Source: Flavobacterium galactosidilyticum (GTDB lineage: Bacteria > Bacteroidota > Bacteroidia > Flavobacteriales > Flavobacteriaceae). From it: a DNA stretch of 64,000 nt. Below the pieces are notes generated by a model that searched no databases, was not told where the DNA came from, and saw nothing but the letters and a program-made list of their open reading frames with translations. Where the stretch lies: NCBI RefSeq assembly GCF_020911945.1, contig NZ_CP087135.1, forward strand, positions 2,840,001 to 2,904,000, read 5' to 3'. Shown one piece after another: positions 1-8,577 of this stretch (the stretch's first letter is position 1; the number at the start of each line of letters is the position of its first letter). The position numbers and the translations under genes were made by a program.

Positions 1-710
1 ATAATTTCTTTACCAAAATCTTTTGTTTCTTTATTTGACATTATATCAATCAACAATTTCCTATTGAAAATATAAATTCCCATAGAAGCTAAATAATGCT
101 TCCCTTCACTTTTCATTTGATCACTCACCTCCGATTCCCAATCGGGCAATAATTCTTTAGCTGGTTTTTCAATAAAAGATTCAATATAACTTTCTGAATT
201 TGTTTTTAGGATTCCAAATTCAGGTGCATCTTTTGCATTTACAGGTAAAGTCGCAATAGAAATATCAGCTTCGTTATTTATGTGTGCCTCAAGCATTTCA
301 TTAAAATCCATTTGATACAACTGATCACCGGAAAGAATTAATGCGTAATCAAAATCATGATTCAAAAAATGGGGCATACACTGTCTTACAGCATCAGCAG
401 TACCTTGAAACCAAGTTGGGTTATCAGGAGTTTGTTCTGCTGCAAGAATATCTACAAAAGCGTGACTAAAAATACTAAAGTTATAAGTGTTTTTGATGTG
501 CGCATTTAAAGAAGCTGAATTAAATTGTGTTAGTACAAACATTCTATAAATATCTGAATTCATACAATTTGAAATTGGAATATCAACCAATCTGTATTTC
601 CCTCCTATTGGCACAGCTGGTTTAGATCTCGTTTCTGTTAATGGATATAGCCTTGAACCTTGTCCTCCACCTAAAATTATCGCAATAACATTTTTCTTTT
701 TAACTTTCAT
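1..710 (-). CDS. glgC: glucose-1-phosphate adenylyltransferase, partial (C-terminus beyond the window)
   Basis: Makes ADP-glucose from glucose-1-phosphate and ATP, the committed step of bacterial glycogen synthesis in the cytoplasm. The minus strand is open from the ATG at 710 to the window edge, about 236 residues. The nucleotidyltransferase signature LGGGQGSRLYPLT is at about residues 13-25, followed by SKPAVPIGGKYRLVDIPIS, WFQGTADAVRQ, LSGDQLYQMD and ASMGIYIFN, all diagnostic of GlgC. Its ATG overlaps the stop codon of glgA (ATGA), so the two genes are probably translationally coupled. The C-terminal beta-helix domain lies outside the window. Confidence 0.95.
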   Translation of the reverse strand, partial: MKVKKKNVIAIILGGGQGSRLYPLTETRSKPAVPIGGKYRLVDIPISNCMNSDIYRMFVLTQFNSASLNAHIKNTYNFSIFSHAFVDILAAEQTPDNPTWFQGTADAVRQCMPHFLNHDFDYALILSGDQLYQMDFNEMLEAHINNEADISIATLPVNAKDAPEFGILKTNSESYIESFIEKPAKELLPDWESEVSDQMKSEGKHYLASMGIYIFNRKLLIDIMSNKETKDFGKEI

Positions 711-2128
711 CTTTTGTCAATTATTTGTTTGTACATCTCTATGTATTCCTGACATACACGTTCCCATGAATGGTCTGTGTTCATGCCCATTTTTCTAATT
801 TTGTTTAGTTGCTTTTTATCGTCATATAATTTAATCGCTCTTTGGATTGAATAACAAACATCACCCACTGTTGCTTGATCGTGACAGATACCATTTCCCC
901 CGTCTCCAAAATCAATTACGGTATCTTTCAAACCTCCAGTTCTTCTTACAATTGGAATAGTACCATATCGCATTGAATACATTTGGTTTAAACCACATGG
1001 CTCTACTCTTGAAGGCATCAGTAGGAAATCAGCACCAGCATAAATCAAGTGAGCTAGTTCTTCGTTGTACCCAATAAAAGCATTGTAATTGCCTTTATAA
1101 TCTTGCAACAAACTGCTTAATTGGCTTTCGATCATGCTGTTTCCGGAGCCTAAAATTAAAATGTTCAATTTTTGATAATTCTCAGACAAAGCAACTGCTG
1201 AAGCATGCGGCAATAAATCTCCTCCTTTTTCTTCTAACAATCGACCAATAAAACTAAATAATGGTTTTGTTGGATCTAAATTAAAAAGTTTACATAATTT
1301 CTCTTTATTTTCTTGTTTTCCAACTTCATAATTTTTTATGGAGTAGTTTTTTTCAAGAGCAGTATCAGTTGCTGGATCCCAAACTTCAATATCGATACCG
1401 TTCAAAATACCTTTTGATTTATAACGAACCATATTAAATAATGCTTCTAAACCATTGGCTGAAAAATTAATTTCATTCAAGTAATTGGGTGAAACAGTTG
1501 TTACAGCCCATGCACATTTGATAGCAACAGCTAACGAATTGATACAATTACCCCACTCCAAGACATTGACGTGTGACAAATCAAATTCAGGTACATAATA
1601 CAACTTATCAAAACTAAATTGTCCTTGATACAAGCCATTGTGAATCGTAATCATGGACGGAGTATATTGTAGCCTATTGTATTTATGACAATACAACATC
1701 ATAAAGGGAATTAATCCAGTGTGATGATCATGGCAATTAATTACATCCGGCATCTCGTTTCTACCTATTATCCAATCTAAAGTGGCGATTTGGAAAGATA
1801 AAAAACGCTCAATATCATCTTGATGACCATATACGTCTTTCCTATCAAACAACTCGGGAATTTCGATTTGGTACAATTCAAATCCTAACCTATCTGTTGT
1901 TTCTTTTAAGACATTGAAAGGAAAATTGAAATTACCTAACTTAACATGTCCCCAATGTACACATTCAAATTCATTTTCTTTTCGGAACTTAGTATCGTAG
2001 CAAGGAACAACAACTCTTACGCGATGTCCAGCATTACTTTGATATTTTGGTAATGCTCCTACGACATCAGCTAAACCTCCTACTTTCGCTATTGGATAAC
2101 ATTCTGCACTGATATGAAATATTTCCAT
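707..2128 (-). CDS. glgA: glycogen synthase (ADP-glucose type, GT5)
   Basis: Transfers glucose from ADP-glucose to the growing alpha-1,4-glucan. The protein has 473 residues, the usual GlgA length. The N-terminal ADP-glucose motif KVGGLADVVGALP is at residues 15-27; the C-terminal GT-B half carries FIGRLLEEKG and the EPCGLNQMYSMRYGTIPIVR segment with the catalytic Glu region. It lies directly upstream of glgC with a 4-base ATGA overlap. The start at 2128 is the only ATG that keeps the conserved MEIFHISAECYPIAK opening. I see no clear TAnnTTTG promoter in the 163-bp divergent gap to the next gene. Confidence 0.96.
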   Translation of the reverse strand: MEIFHISAECYPIAKVGGLADVVGALPKYQSNAGHRVRVVVPCYDTKFRKENEFECVHWGHVKLGNFNFPFNVLKETTDRLGFELYQIEIPELFDRKDVYGHQDDIERFLSFQIATLDWIIGRNEMPDVINCHDHHTGLIPFMMLYCHKYNRLQYTPSMITIHNGLYQGQFSFDKLYYVPEFDLSHVNVLEWGNCINSLAVAIKCAWAVTTVSPNYLNEINFSANGLEALFNMVRYKSKGILNGIDIEVWDPATDTALEKNYSIKNYEVGKQENKEKLCKLFNLDPTKPLFSFIGRLLEEKGGDLLPHASAVALSENYQKLNILILGSGNSMIESQLSSLLQDYKGNYNAFIGYNEELAHLIYAGADFLLMPSRVEPCGLNQMYSMRYGTIPIVRRTGGLKDTVIDFGDGGNGICHDQATVGDVCYSIQRAIKLYDDKKQLNKIRKMGMNTDHSWERVCQEYIEMYKQIIDKR

Positions 2129-2291
2129 CTATGAAATTTTGTTATTATTCAATTATTAGTATTTCAATTATTTAATATTTGAAGCTTTTATGTTAATTAA
2201 AATAAAAACCGCCATAATAATATTACTTTTATATTTTTCTAAATTTAGTAAAAAAATATTAACATACTTACTTGCTTGAAAATTTATTGAT

Positions 2292-3155
2292 ATGTCAAAA
2301 AAAGCTTCAATTCATACACAATCCTTAAAAATTCCAAAAATTATAGTACTAACTAGCAGATTAATCTCTATTATTTCACCAAAATTGGTTACTTTATTCG
2401 CCGCAAAATTATTTACAACACCAATAAAACATAAAATTCCTAAAAGAGAATTAGAAATGGATCGTAAAAGCATCCAAAAATTAACATTTATTCCAGCTAT
2501 TAATAAAGAAGTTGTTTTATATCAATATGGTGATAGTAAAAAGAAAATTTTACTAGTACATGGCTGGTCAGGACGTGGAACGCAACTTTTTAAGATAGCA
2601 GAAGGATTACAAAAAGAAGGATATTCAACCATTAGTTTTGATGCTCCAGCACATGGTAAATCTTCGGGAAAAATGACGATAATGACTGATTTTATAGCTA
2701 CAATTATGGAAATTGACAAACAACAAGGGCCTTTCGAAGCCGCTATTGGCCACTCATTAGGCGGAATGTCGGTTTTAAATTCTATAAAGGAAGGGTTAAA
2801 AGTAAAGCATGCCGTGGTGATTGGCAGCGGAGATATTGTCCAAGATATTCTCGACGATTTTGTAGCTAAATTACAATTGAAACCAAATATTAGTACGCTA
2901 CTACGTTTACATTTCGAAAAAAAATATAACGAAAAAATGAATAATTATTCCGCTTATTTAGCTGCTGCTGAAACTGACATACCAGTTTTAGTGATCCATG
3001 ATCACAATGATCCAGAAGTACCGGTAAAAGCTGGCATCCATATTCATAAGTATTTAAAAAACGGAGATCTAATGGTAACGGAAGGATTAGGACACCGAAA
3101 AATACTTGGGAATAGTGCTGTGATTGAGAAGATCATTCAGTTTATAAGTAAATAA
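2292..3155 (+). CDS. alpha/beta hydrolase
   Basis: A 287-residue serine hydrolase of the alpha/beta fold; the substrate cannot be read from the sequence. The oxyanion region LLVHGWSGRG is near residue 90, the nucleophile elbow GHSLGG near 155, a probable acid residue in VIHDHNDPEVP near 238, and a probable catalytic His in TEGLGHRKIL near 268. The first 60 residues are basic and hydrophobic and could touch the membrane. It is transcribed divergently from glgA and sits alone; msrB begins 65 bp downstream and may be a separate unit. Serine esterase or lipase is the broadest safe reading. Confidence 0.85.
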   Translation: MSKKASIHTQSLKIPKIIVLTSRLISIISPKLVTLFAAKLFTTPIKHKIPKRELEMDRKSIQKLTFIPAINKEVVLYQYGDSKKKILLVHGWSGRGTQLFKIAEGLQKEGYSTISFDAPAHGKSSGKMTIMTDFIATIMEIDKQQGPFEAAIGHSLGGMSVLNSIKEGLKVKHAVVIGSGDIVQDILDDFVAKLQLKPNISTLLRLHFEKKYNEKMNNYSAYLAAAETDIPVLVIHDHNDPEVPVKAGIHIHKYLKNGDLMVTEGLGHRKILGNSAVIEKIIQFISK

Positions 3156-3220
3156 AATTATATTAATTAGATTAGAAGTTATCATTTGAATACTATTAAT
3201 AATCATTAAATTAGGAAAAC

Positions 3221-3616
3221 ATGAAATATCCAATAGAAAAATCAGAAGAGCAATGGAAATTAGAACTAGGAGAAGAACGCTATAGAATTCTTCGTAAAAA
3301 AGGAACTGAATATCCTCATACTGGCAAATACAATCTTAATTTTGAAAAAGGAACCTATTGTTGTGGAGCTTGTGGGGAAAATTTGTTTGAAAGTAGTACA
3401 AAATTTGATGCACATTGTGGCTGGCCTTCTTTTGACGAATCATTACCAGGAAAAGTGGAATATATATCCGATGTAACTCTGGGAATGAAACGTACAGAAA
3501 TTTTGTGCGCCAATTGCGGTAGCCATTTAGGTCATGTATTTGATGATGGCCCAACAAAAACGGGACAACGCTACTGTGTAAATTCACTGTCAGTTGATTT
3601 TAAAGAGGAAGAATAA
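3221..3616 (+). CDS. msrB: peptide-methionine (R)-S-oxide reductase
   Basis: Repairs oxidised protein by reducing methionine-R-sulfoxide. At 131 residues it is a standalone MsrB domain. Zinc ligands are visible as C48/C51 (CGAC) and C96/C99 (CANC). The catalytic Cys is C119 in RYCVNSLS, and C66 in AHCGWPSF sits at the usual recycling-cysteine position. HLGHVFDDGP is the other family hallmark. There is no signal peptide, so it is cytoplasmic. The next gene starts two bases after the stop, so msrB and the glycosylase gene form an oxidative-damage repair pair (protein plus DNA). Confidence 0.95.
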   Translation: MKYPIEKSEEQWKLELGEERYRILRKKGTEYPHTGKYNLNFEKGTYCCGACGENLFESSTKFDAHCGWPSFDESLPGKVEYISDVTLGMKRTEILCANCGSHLGHVFDDGPTKTGQRYCVNSLSVDFKEEE

Positions 3617-3618
3617 TT

Positions 3619-4260
3619 ATGGATTTATTTGGGAACTCGAATGATTGGGCAGACAAGCTACAACCTATTATAAAAAACTATAGCGGAAGAAAGCATCCAT
3701 TAGAATATCAAAATTTATATCAGTTACTAGTTATGGTTGTTCTATCTGCTCAAGATTCTGATGCAAATATAAACACCATCGCTCCTTTGTTATTTGATGC
3801 TTACCCTAATATGGAAAGTTTGGCTGCTTCTACTGCTGATGCATTGATTCCTTATATATCCAAAGTTAGGAATTTTGGAACAAAAACCAACTGGCTTACA
3901 GAAATTGCAAAAACAATACAAAAAGACAGCAATATTCCTCTAACCATGGATGGTTTGACTGCGCTAAAAGGGATTGGAAGAAAATCAGCTAATGTCATTA
4001 TGAGAGAAGCCAAAATGCCAGCAGTGGGAATTATCGCTGATTTACACGTAATACGTGTTGCACCCAGAATTGGATTAATAACTGAAACCAAAGATGGTAT
4101 TAAAGCTGAGAAACAATTAATCCAAGTACTTCCACAAGAAATTTGGGGCGAAATTGGGATGGCTATTTCTTTTCTAGGAAGAGAAATTTGTAGACCAAAA
4201 CCAAAATGTATAGAATGTCCAATTAAGGAAATTTGTCTTTACTATTCAAAAAACAAATAA
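3619..4260 (+). CDS. endonuclease III-type DNA glycosylase/AP lyase
   Basis: A 213-residue HhH-GPD base-excision repair enzyme expected to remove oxidised pyrimidines and nick the AP site. The helix-hairpin-helix motif LKGIGRKSANVIM (residues 116-128) contains the catalytic Lys, K122, and D141 in ADLHVIRV matches the catalytic Asp. The C-terminal iron-sulfur cysteines are C191, C197, C200 and C206, spaced x5-x2-x5, whereas canonical Nth has x6-x2-x5. The N-terminus and the ADLHVIRV wording also differ from textbook Nth, so this may be a paralogue rather than the main Nth. It follows msrB by two bases. Confidence 0.85.
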   Translation: MDLFGNSNDWADKLQPIIKNYSGRKHPLEYQNLYQLLVMVVLSAQDSDANINTIAPLLFDAYPNMESLAASTADALIPYISKVRNFGTKTNWLTEIAKTIQKDSNIPLTMDGLTALKGIGRKSANVIMREAKMPAVGIIADLHVIRVAPRIGLITETKDGIKAEKQLIQVLPQEIWGEIGMAISFLGREICRPKPKCIECPIKEICLYYSKNK

Positions 4261-4310
4261 AAAGGTAACAAATTGAAACGACCTAATCTTAAATTACAAA
4301 GTAAATTATC

Positions 4311-5035
4311 TTACAAAGAAGAGCGTTTAAATTCTGGTTTTACTTTTTTCTAGAAGCTTGGTCATAGTCATATCCTATTCCTATAAGTTTATCTTCCGTA
4401 TAACCTTTGCAAAAAAAAAGATAGACCTACGGGTAAAAATCATAAACTGTATCGGATGCAACAGTAATATGTGGTTATCCACTTATAGGATCCGCAGCCG
4501 TTAGTCAATATTCTCACCAACGGTCTCTGTATATGTTGTCTATACTTCAGCTTATTCTCCTAGTTATCCCGCAAATAGCACCTAATTTTTGATCATTAAA
4601 AATAGTATCTAAAATCCTTTTACTACAAATATGACTTTTTTCTAAAGCTTTTAAATGTTTTTCAGCTTTAAGTCAGCTTTTGCATTTGAACTTTCTAATA
4701 ATTCTTGCTTAAAATAAGGCATTGCTTTATCTTCATTCGCACTATTAAAGTCAATTACCACTTTTAACGCTTTTACTTTTGCATTTCCTGAAGCCAAATA
4801 ATCATTAAAACCATCTTTAAATTCATATTTCAAAACTTCAAATTCAGCTTCGCTTAAAGAAGATTTTTTTTCTAAGTAGTCAATTTCAATTAATATCACT
4901 CCTTTCTTTTCAAAAGATTTACAAATTCTTCTAAAAGTACATTGACATATTTATTATCTCTATTTTCTTTATTAAAAGCATGAAAAAATACCAAATTCAA
5001 CAAACTCTTTGGAGTCGTTTTTCCGACATTTAAAA
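4311..5035 (-). pseudogene. decayed amidase, C-terminal half
   Basis: Translated pieces in different minus-strand frames line up as one amidase-signature-family protein. The upstream piece AFNKENRDNKYVNVLLEEFV breaks near 4914, where one A seems lost from an A-run, and continues as KSFEKKGVILIEIDYLE and DFNSANEDKAMPYFKQELL. A further shift leads to ILDTIFNDQKLGAICGIT. The GYP of an ISGYPHITV-like motif is interrupted by TAA near 4480, a TAG follows near 4430, and the tail LIGIGYDYDQASRK and VKPEF needs another shift before TAA at 4311. The catalytic N-terminal half with the Gly/Ser-rich motif is missing. The family match rests on recalled amidase sequences. Confidence 0.72.
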
Positions 5036-5410
5036 GACAATCAAAATGTTCACAGAGGATTAAGTTTTGCTAATAGAAGGAACTTCTTGAAATGGCATTT
5101 GTATTATTGAAATCAATAAGTAGGTTTTCTGTAGTTATCGGGTACTCCAAAAAATGTATAAAAAAGGCCAGATTGAACCGCCCTCATTTTTTGTATGTAC
5201 AATAACCAATTGCTAATTGGTTGCCACTAAGCAGAGCCAATGTCCTTTTCAATTTGATAGGGTAATAACTAATTTAAAACGAAAAATTACCAACTATTTT
5301 TGACCACATTATCATAAAATCACTTAGTGATATAAATGATCTTTAGAAACTTTTATAAAAATTTTACCCATTTTATAGGATGCTACCTAAATTCTTAGGA
5401 ATTGTAGCTA
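5036..5410. other. intergenic stretch, no recognisable gene
   Basis: About 375 bp between the amidase remnant and the alcohol dehydrogenase. All frames are broken by stops within roughly 30 codons and I recognise no protein motif, hairpin terminator or promoter. It may be the over-diverged or deleted N-terminal part of the amidase, but no motif supports that. Confidence 0.5.
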
Positions 5411-6454
5411 TTACAAAGTTGCCATATCAATTACAAAACGATATCTCACATCGCCTTTAATCATGCGGTCATAAGCTTCATGTACGTTTTTAATATCAAT
5501 CATTTCAATATCCGAAACGATTCCGTGTTCCGCACAGTAATCTAACATTTCTTGAGTTTCTGGCAAACCACCAATTAATGATCCGGCTAAGCTTTTTCGA
5601 CCACCGATTAAGCTAAAAGCATGAATTTCATAAGGTGTTGGCGGTACACCTACACAAATGTGGACTCCGTTTACTCGTAATAAAGAGAGATACAAATTCA
5701 AATCATGAGGTGCTGAAACCGTGTCCAAAATAAAATCAAAATATCCGGTAACGCTTTTTAACTGTTCAGCATCTTTAGTAACTATAAATTTATGTGCACC
5801 TAATTTTTTAGCATCCGCTTCCTTTTTTGGAGAAGTACTCAAAACTGTAACTTCTGCTCCAAAAGCAACTCCAAACTTAACTGCCATGTGTCCTAAACCA
5901 CCCAATCCTAAAACAGCGAGATTATGTCCTTTGCCTACTTTCCAATGGCGTAATGGCGAATATGTTGTTATTCCCGCACATAGCAATGGCGCAACAGCTG
6001 CGAGATTTAATTTATCAGAAATATGCAAAACAAAATCTTCATGCACTACAATTGTTTTCGAATACCCACCATAAGTTGGAGTTTTTCCATCTTGCTCCAA
6101 AGCGTTGTAGGTTCCTGTACTTCCATTGGAACAAAATTGCTCTAATCCTTCTTGACAGTTTTCACATTTTCTACAAGAATCTACTAAACATCCTGTACCG
6201 GCAAGATCACCTACTTTAAATTTTTTTACGTGACTACCTATTTTGACAACTTTTCCAACAATCTCATGACCTGGAACCATTGGAAAAATAGATCCACCCC
6301 ATTCGTCTTTAATTTGGTGTAAATCACTGTGGCAGACTCCACAAAATTGGATATCAAATTGTACATCGTGAGGCCCTACTTCTCTTCTTTCAAAAGTCCA
6401 AGGAGCTAAATCTGTTTTTGCGTCCTGAACTGCGTATCCTTTCGTTGGTATCAT
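5411..6454 (-). CDS. zinc-dependent NAD(P)-linked alcohol dehydrogenase (cinnamyl-alcohol-dehydrogenase/YahK type)
   Basis: Medium-chain dehydrogenase that interconverts alcohols and aldehydes. From the ATG at 6454 the protein has 347 residues and begins MIPTKGYAVQD, the normal family start; an upstream ATG at 6526 would add 24 residues that do not look conserved. The catalytic zinc site is in CGVCHSDLHQ and GHEIVGKV, the structural zinc cysteines are in CRKCENCQEGLEQFC, and the Rossmann motif GLGGLGHMAVKF binds the dinucleotide. It stands alone between the decayed amidase and a divergent gene. Confidence 0.93.
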   Translation of the reverse strand: MIPTKGYAVQDAKTDLAPWTFERREVGPHDVQFDIQFCGVCHSDLHQIKDEWGGSIFPMVPGHEIVGKVVKIGSHVKKFKVGDLAGTGCLVDSCRKCENCQEGLEQFCSNGSTGTYNALEQDGKTPTYGGYSKTIVVHEDFVLHISDKLNLAAVAPLLCAGITTYSPLRHWKVGKGHNLAVLGLGGLGHMAVKFGVAFGAEVTVLSTSPKKEADAKKLGAHKFIVTKDAEQLKSVTGYFDFILDTVSAPHDLNLYLSLLRVNGVHICVGVPPTPYEIHAFSLIGGRKSLAGSLIGGLPETQEMLDYCAEHGIVSDIEMIDIKNVHEAYDRMIKGDVRYRFVIDMATL

Positions 6455-6791
6455 AAATTTATTTTTTACTAAAATTACTAATTTATTAGATTTAATGACT
6501 TGTCGCACCTCATAATATTTCCACAATTTTATACCGATTCTAGATTGAAAATAATCATAACCATCAATATCACGCTTTACAGAAGTTAAAATGCTTTAGA
6601 TTTAGATTGCATTTTTTTGTAAAACCTTAGATTATTCATACCGTTACTAATCTGGATTACAAACTTCGATATTTTTCAATTTCAGGTATGATTCAAAAAA
6701 TAAAAACATTAATGCTATAAAAAATTCTTTTTTAGAATTCTTTAATTTCAAATCAATTGCTTTTAAGTATATTTAAAAAAAATATGAAAAT
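6455..6791. other. divergent intergenic region
   Basis: Very AT-rich spacer between the minus-strand dehydrogenase and the plus-strand DUF6526 gene, so both promoters should lie here, yet no exact TAnnTTTG box stands out. The only dyad I see is a weak 6-bp inverted repeat, AGATTA/TAATCT (6629-6634 and 6648-6653), which could be an operator. Confidence 0.4.
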
Positions 6792-7226
6792 ATGAAAACG
6801 CAATCCTATAAAAATCACATTCGGTATTATCCACCACATCATTTTGTTTATTATCCTATCGTACTGGCATTTTTCTCTTTTAGCATTTACTTTGCTGTTA
6901 ATACTGATGATACACTATTATGGAGTTTTATAAGTGCCATTTTTTTAGTGCTTTTCTGTTTAGCGTTTATGCTCCGTCAACATTACGCTTTAACATTACA
7001 AAACCGAATTGTGCGGCTTGAACTGAGATACCGCTATCTCGCCACAACGAGACAAAGATTTGAGGAAATAGAAAACAAACTTAATGACGCCCAATTATTT
7101 GCCTTACGCTTTGCTCCAGATGAAGAGCTTTATAATTTAACTCAAAGAGCACTAAACGAAAATCTATCAGCTGATACAATCAAAAAATCAATTAATAACT
7201 GGAAAGGCGATTACGAGAGAGTTTAA
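6792..7226 (+). CDS. DUF6526 family two-helix membrane protein
   Basis: A 144-residue protein of unknown function common in Bacteroidetes. Two adjacent transmembrane helices at roughly residues 18-38 and 42-60 are followed by a charged, probably cytoplasmic helical tail with LRYRYLATTRQRFEEIENKL and a conserved-looking end containing SINNWKGDYER. There is no catalytic motif. The gene is 89 bp upstream of the pentapeptide-repeat gene but a palindrome between them suggests separate control. The family name is from memory of similar proteins; the membrane topology is read from the sequence. Confidence 0.8.
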   Translation: MKTQSYKNHIRYYPPHHFVYYPIVLAFFSFSIYFAVNTDDTLLWSFISAIFLVLFCLAFMLRQHYALTLQNRIVRLELRYRYLATTRQRFEEIENKLNDAQLFALRFAPDEELYNLTQRALNENLSADTIKKSINNWKGDYERV

Positions 7227-7241
7227 TATTCAGAAATAATA

Positions 7242-7292
7242 GTAGTAAATACTACCAAATAGCAATTTAGAATTTGTTTCTTTGTTGCTATT
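7242..7292 (+). promoter_or_regulatory. two small dyads before the pentapeptide gene
   Basis: GTAGTAAATACTAC at 7242-7255 is a 6-bp-arm palindrome, followed by AATAGCAA (7258-7265) and its exact inverted copy TTGCTATT (7285-7292). They lie within the 89-bp gap before the ATG at 7316. They could be an operator and a leader hairpin. No promoter consensus was found beside them. Confidence 0.35.
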
Positions 7293-7315
7293 AATGCCGA
7301 ATTTAAAATTACAAA

Positions 7316-7885
7316 ATGCCCGAATATTTTCTAGATATTGAATACGACACCATTATTTATAATGAAGAAGAAGTAAACTTTAAGGAATTTGAGTGCTGTA
7401 CTTTTACAAATTGCAATTTCTCACAGTGTGTATTTGTAGCAGTTACTTTTATAGATTGCACTTTCAATAATTGTACTTTTAGTAATGCCAAGATTAATTA
7501 TGTAGCTTTTAGAACGGTGATTTTTAATCGATGCGAAATTAAAGATGTCAATTTTGCAATGTGTGATAAATTAATTTTCGAAATTGCTTTTAACGACTGT
7601 ATTTTAGATTTCTCTAAATTTTATACTTTAAAAACAAAAAGAACTTCTTTTACTAACTGCAGTCTAATTGCAGTTGATTTCATGAATACTGACTTAACCG
7701 ACGTAGTTTTTGATAATTGTGATTTATACCGAAGTGAGTTTGCAAAAGCAATAGCTAACAAAGCAAATTTTCAAACGAGCTACAACTACACCATTGACCC
7801 AACTAAAACAAAAATAAAGAAAGCGGTTTTTTCTTTAGAAGGTTTAAAAGGCTTGCTCTATAAACATGATATTATAGTAAATTAA
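7316..7885 (+). CDS. pentapeptide-repeat protein
   Basis: A 189-residue protein that should fold as a right-handed quadrilateral beta-helix. From about residue 25 to 155 nearly every fifth residue is Phe, Leu or Ile, in repeats such as CTFTN, CNFSQ, CVFVA, CTFNN and CTFSN. Many repeats carry Cys two residues before the central Phe, giving a ladder of buried cysteines. Some members (Qnr, McbG, MfpA) mimic DNA and protect gyrase; nothing in the sequence proves that here. No signal peptide is present. The stop codon overlaps the stop of the convergent ABC ATPase gene by two bases. Confidence 0.88.
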   Translation: MPEYFLDIEYDTIIYNEEEVNFKEFECCTFTNCNFSQCVFVAVTFIDCTFNNCTFSNAKINYVAFRTVIFNRCEIKDVNFAMCDKLIFEIAFNDCILDFSKFYTLKTKRTSFTNCSLIAVDFMNTDLTDVVFDNCDLYRSEFAKAIANKANFQTSYNYTIDPTKTKIKKAVFSLEGLKGLLYKHDIIVN

Positions 7886-8562
7886 GAAATTATTTTTCCA
7901 TCTTCCATGGTGATAATTCTATTGGTTCTTTCTGCAAAATCAGTATCGTGCGTCACTACTAACAAAGTTTGATTTTGTTCTTGAGTCAACTTATTGAAAA
8001 TATCAAAAACCAAATCACTATTTCTCTTGTCTAAATTTCCTGTAGGCTCATCACCCATTATAATCAGTGGATCGTTTATCAAAGCACGTGCAATTGCCAC
8101 GCGCTGTTTTTGTCCGCCGCTCAATTGATTAGGCATTTTCAGCGCTTGATCCTGCATATCCAACGTTTTTAAATGTTCCATGGCGCGATGCTCTAATTCT
8201 TTATCAGAGTATTTAGCTAACTTCATCCCCGGAAGCATTACATTTTTTAGCACATTATATTCTGCCAGTAAGTAATGAAACTGAAATACAAAACCTATTT
8301 TTTCATTTCTGATTAATGCCAATTCTTTGTCGGTCTTTCCAGTAACAAGTTCGTTGTGAATCAATATCTGACCTTCATAATCTGTATCCATCGTAGAAAG
8401 TAAATACAACAAAGTCGATTTCCCACAACCCGACTTCCCTACTATAGAAACAAACTCGCCATGATTCACACGCATGCTAATTTCCTTTAAAACTTGGAAT
8501 TTTACAGGGTCGTAAAAATATTTACTTAGTCCAATTGTCTCTAAAACTGTATTATTTTCCAT
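7882..8562 (-). CDS. ABC transporter ATP-binding protein, LolD/MacB type
   Basis: The 226-residue ATPase of an export-type ABC system. Walker [10 protein letters not shown] is near residue 42, the signature [15 protein letters not shown] near 142, Walker [14 protein letters not shown] near 160, and the switch His in VVTHD. It follows the permease gene by 15 bp and belongs with the adaptor, forming adaptor-permease-ATPase in transcription order. The substrate could be a lipoprotein, peptide or small molecule; the split permease/ATPase layout is like LolCD or MacB homologues in Bacteroidetes. Confidence 0.92.
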   Translation of the reverse strand: MENNTVLETIGLSKYFYDPVKFQVLKEISMRVNHGEFVSIVGKSGCGKSTLLYLLSTMDTDYEGQILIHNELVTGKTDKELALIRNEKIGFVFQFHYLLAEYNVLKNVMLPGMKLAKYSDKELEHRAMEHLKTLDMQDQALKMPNQLSGGQKQRVAIARALINDPLIIMGDEPTGNLDKRNSDLVFDIFNKLTQEQNQTLLVVTHDTDFAERTNRIITMEDGKIIS

Positions 8563-8577
8563 TTTTATTTTCCATTT

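Noticed and set aside
4651..4899. 82-codon open frame on the minus strand as a separate gene
   Set aside because: It continues upstream in another frame and downstream in a third with the same protein family; it is one fragment of the amidase pseudogene.
6455..6526. N-terminal extension of the alcohol dehydrogenase
   Set aside because: The extra 24 residues do not resemble the family; the ATG at 6454 gives the normal start.
6629..6653. AGATTA/TAATCT dyad as a terminator
   Set aside because: Only 6 bp, 13-nt loop and no T-tract; reported only as a weak dyad.
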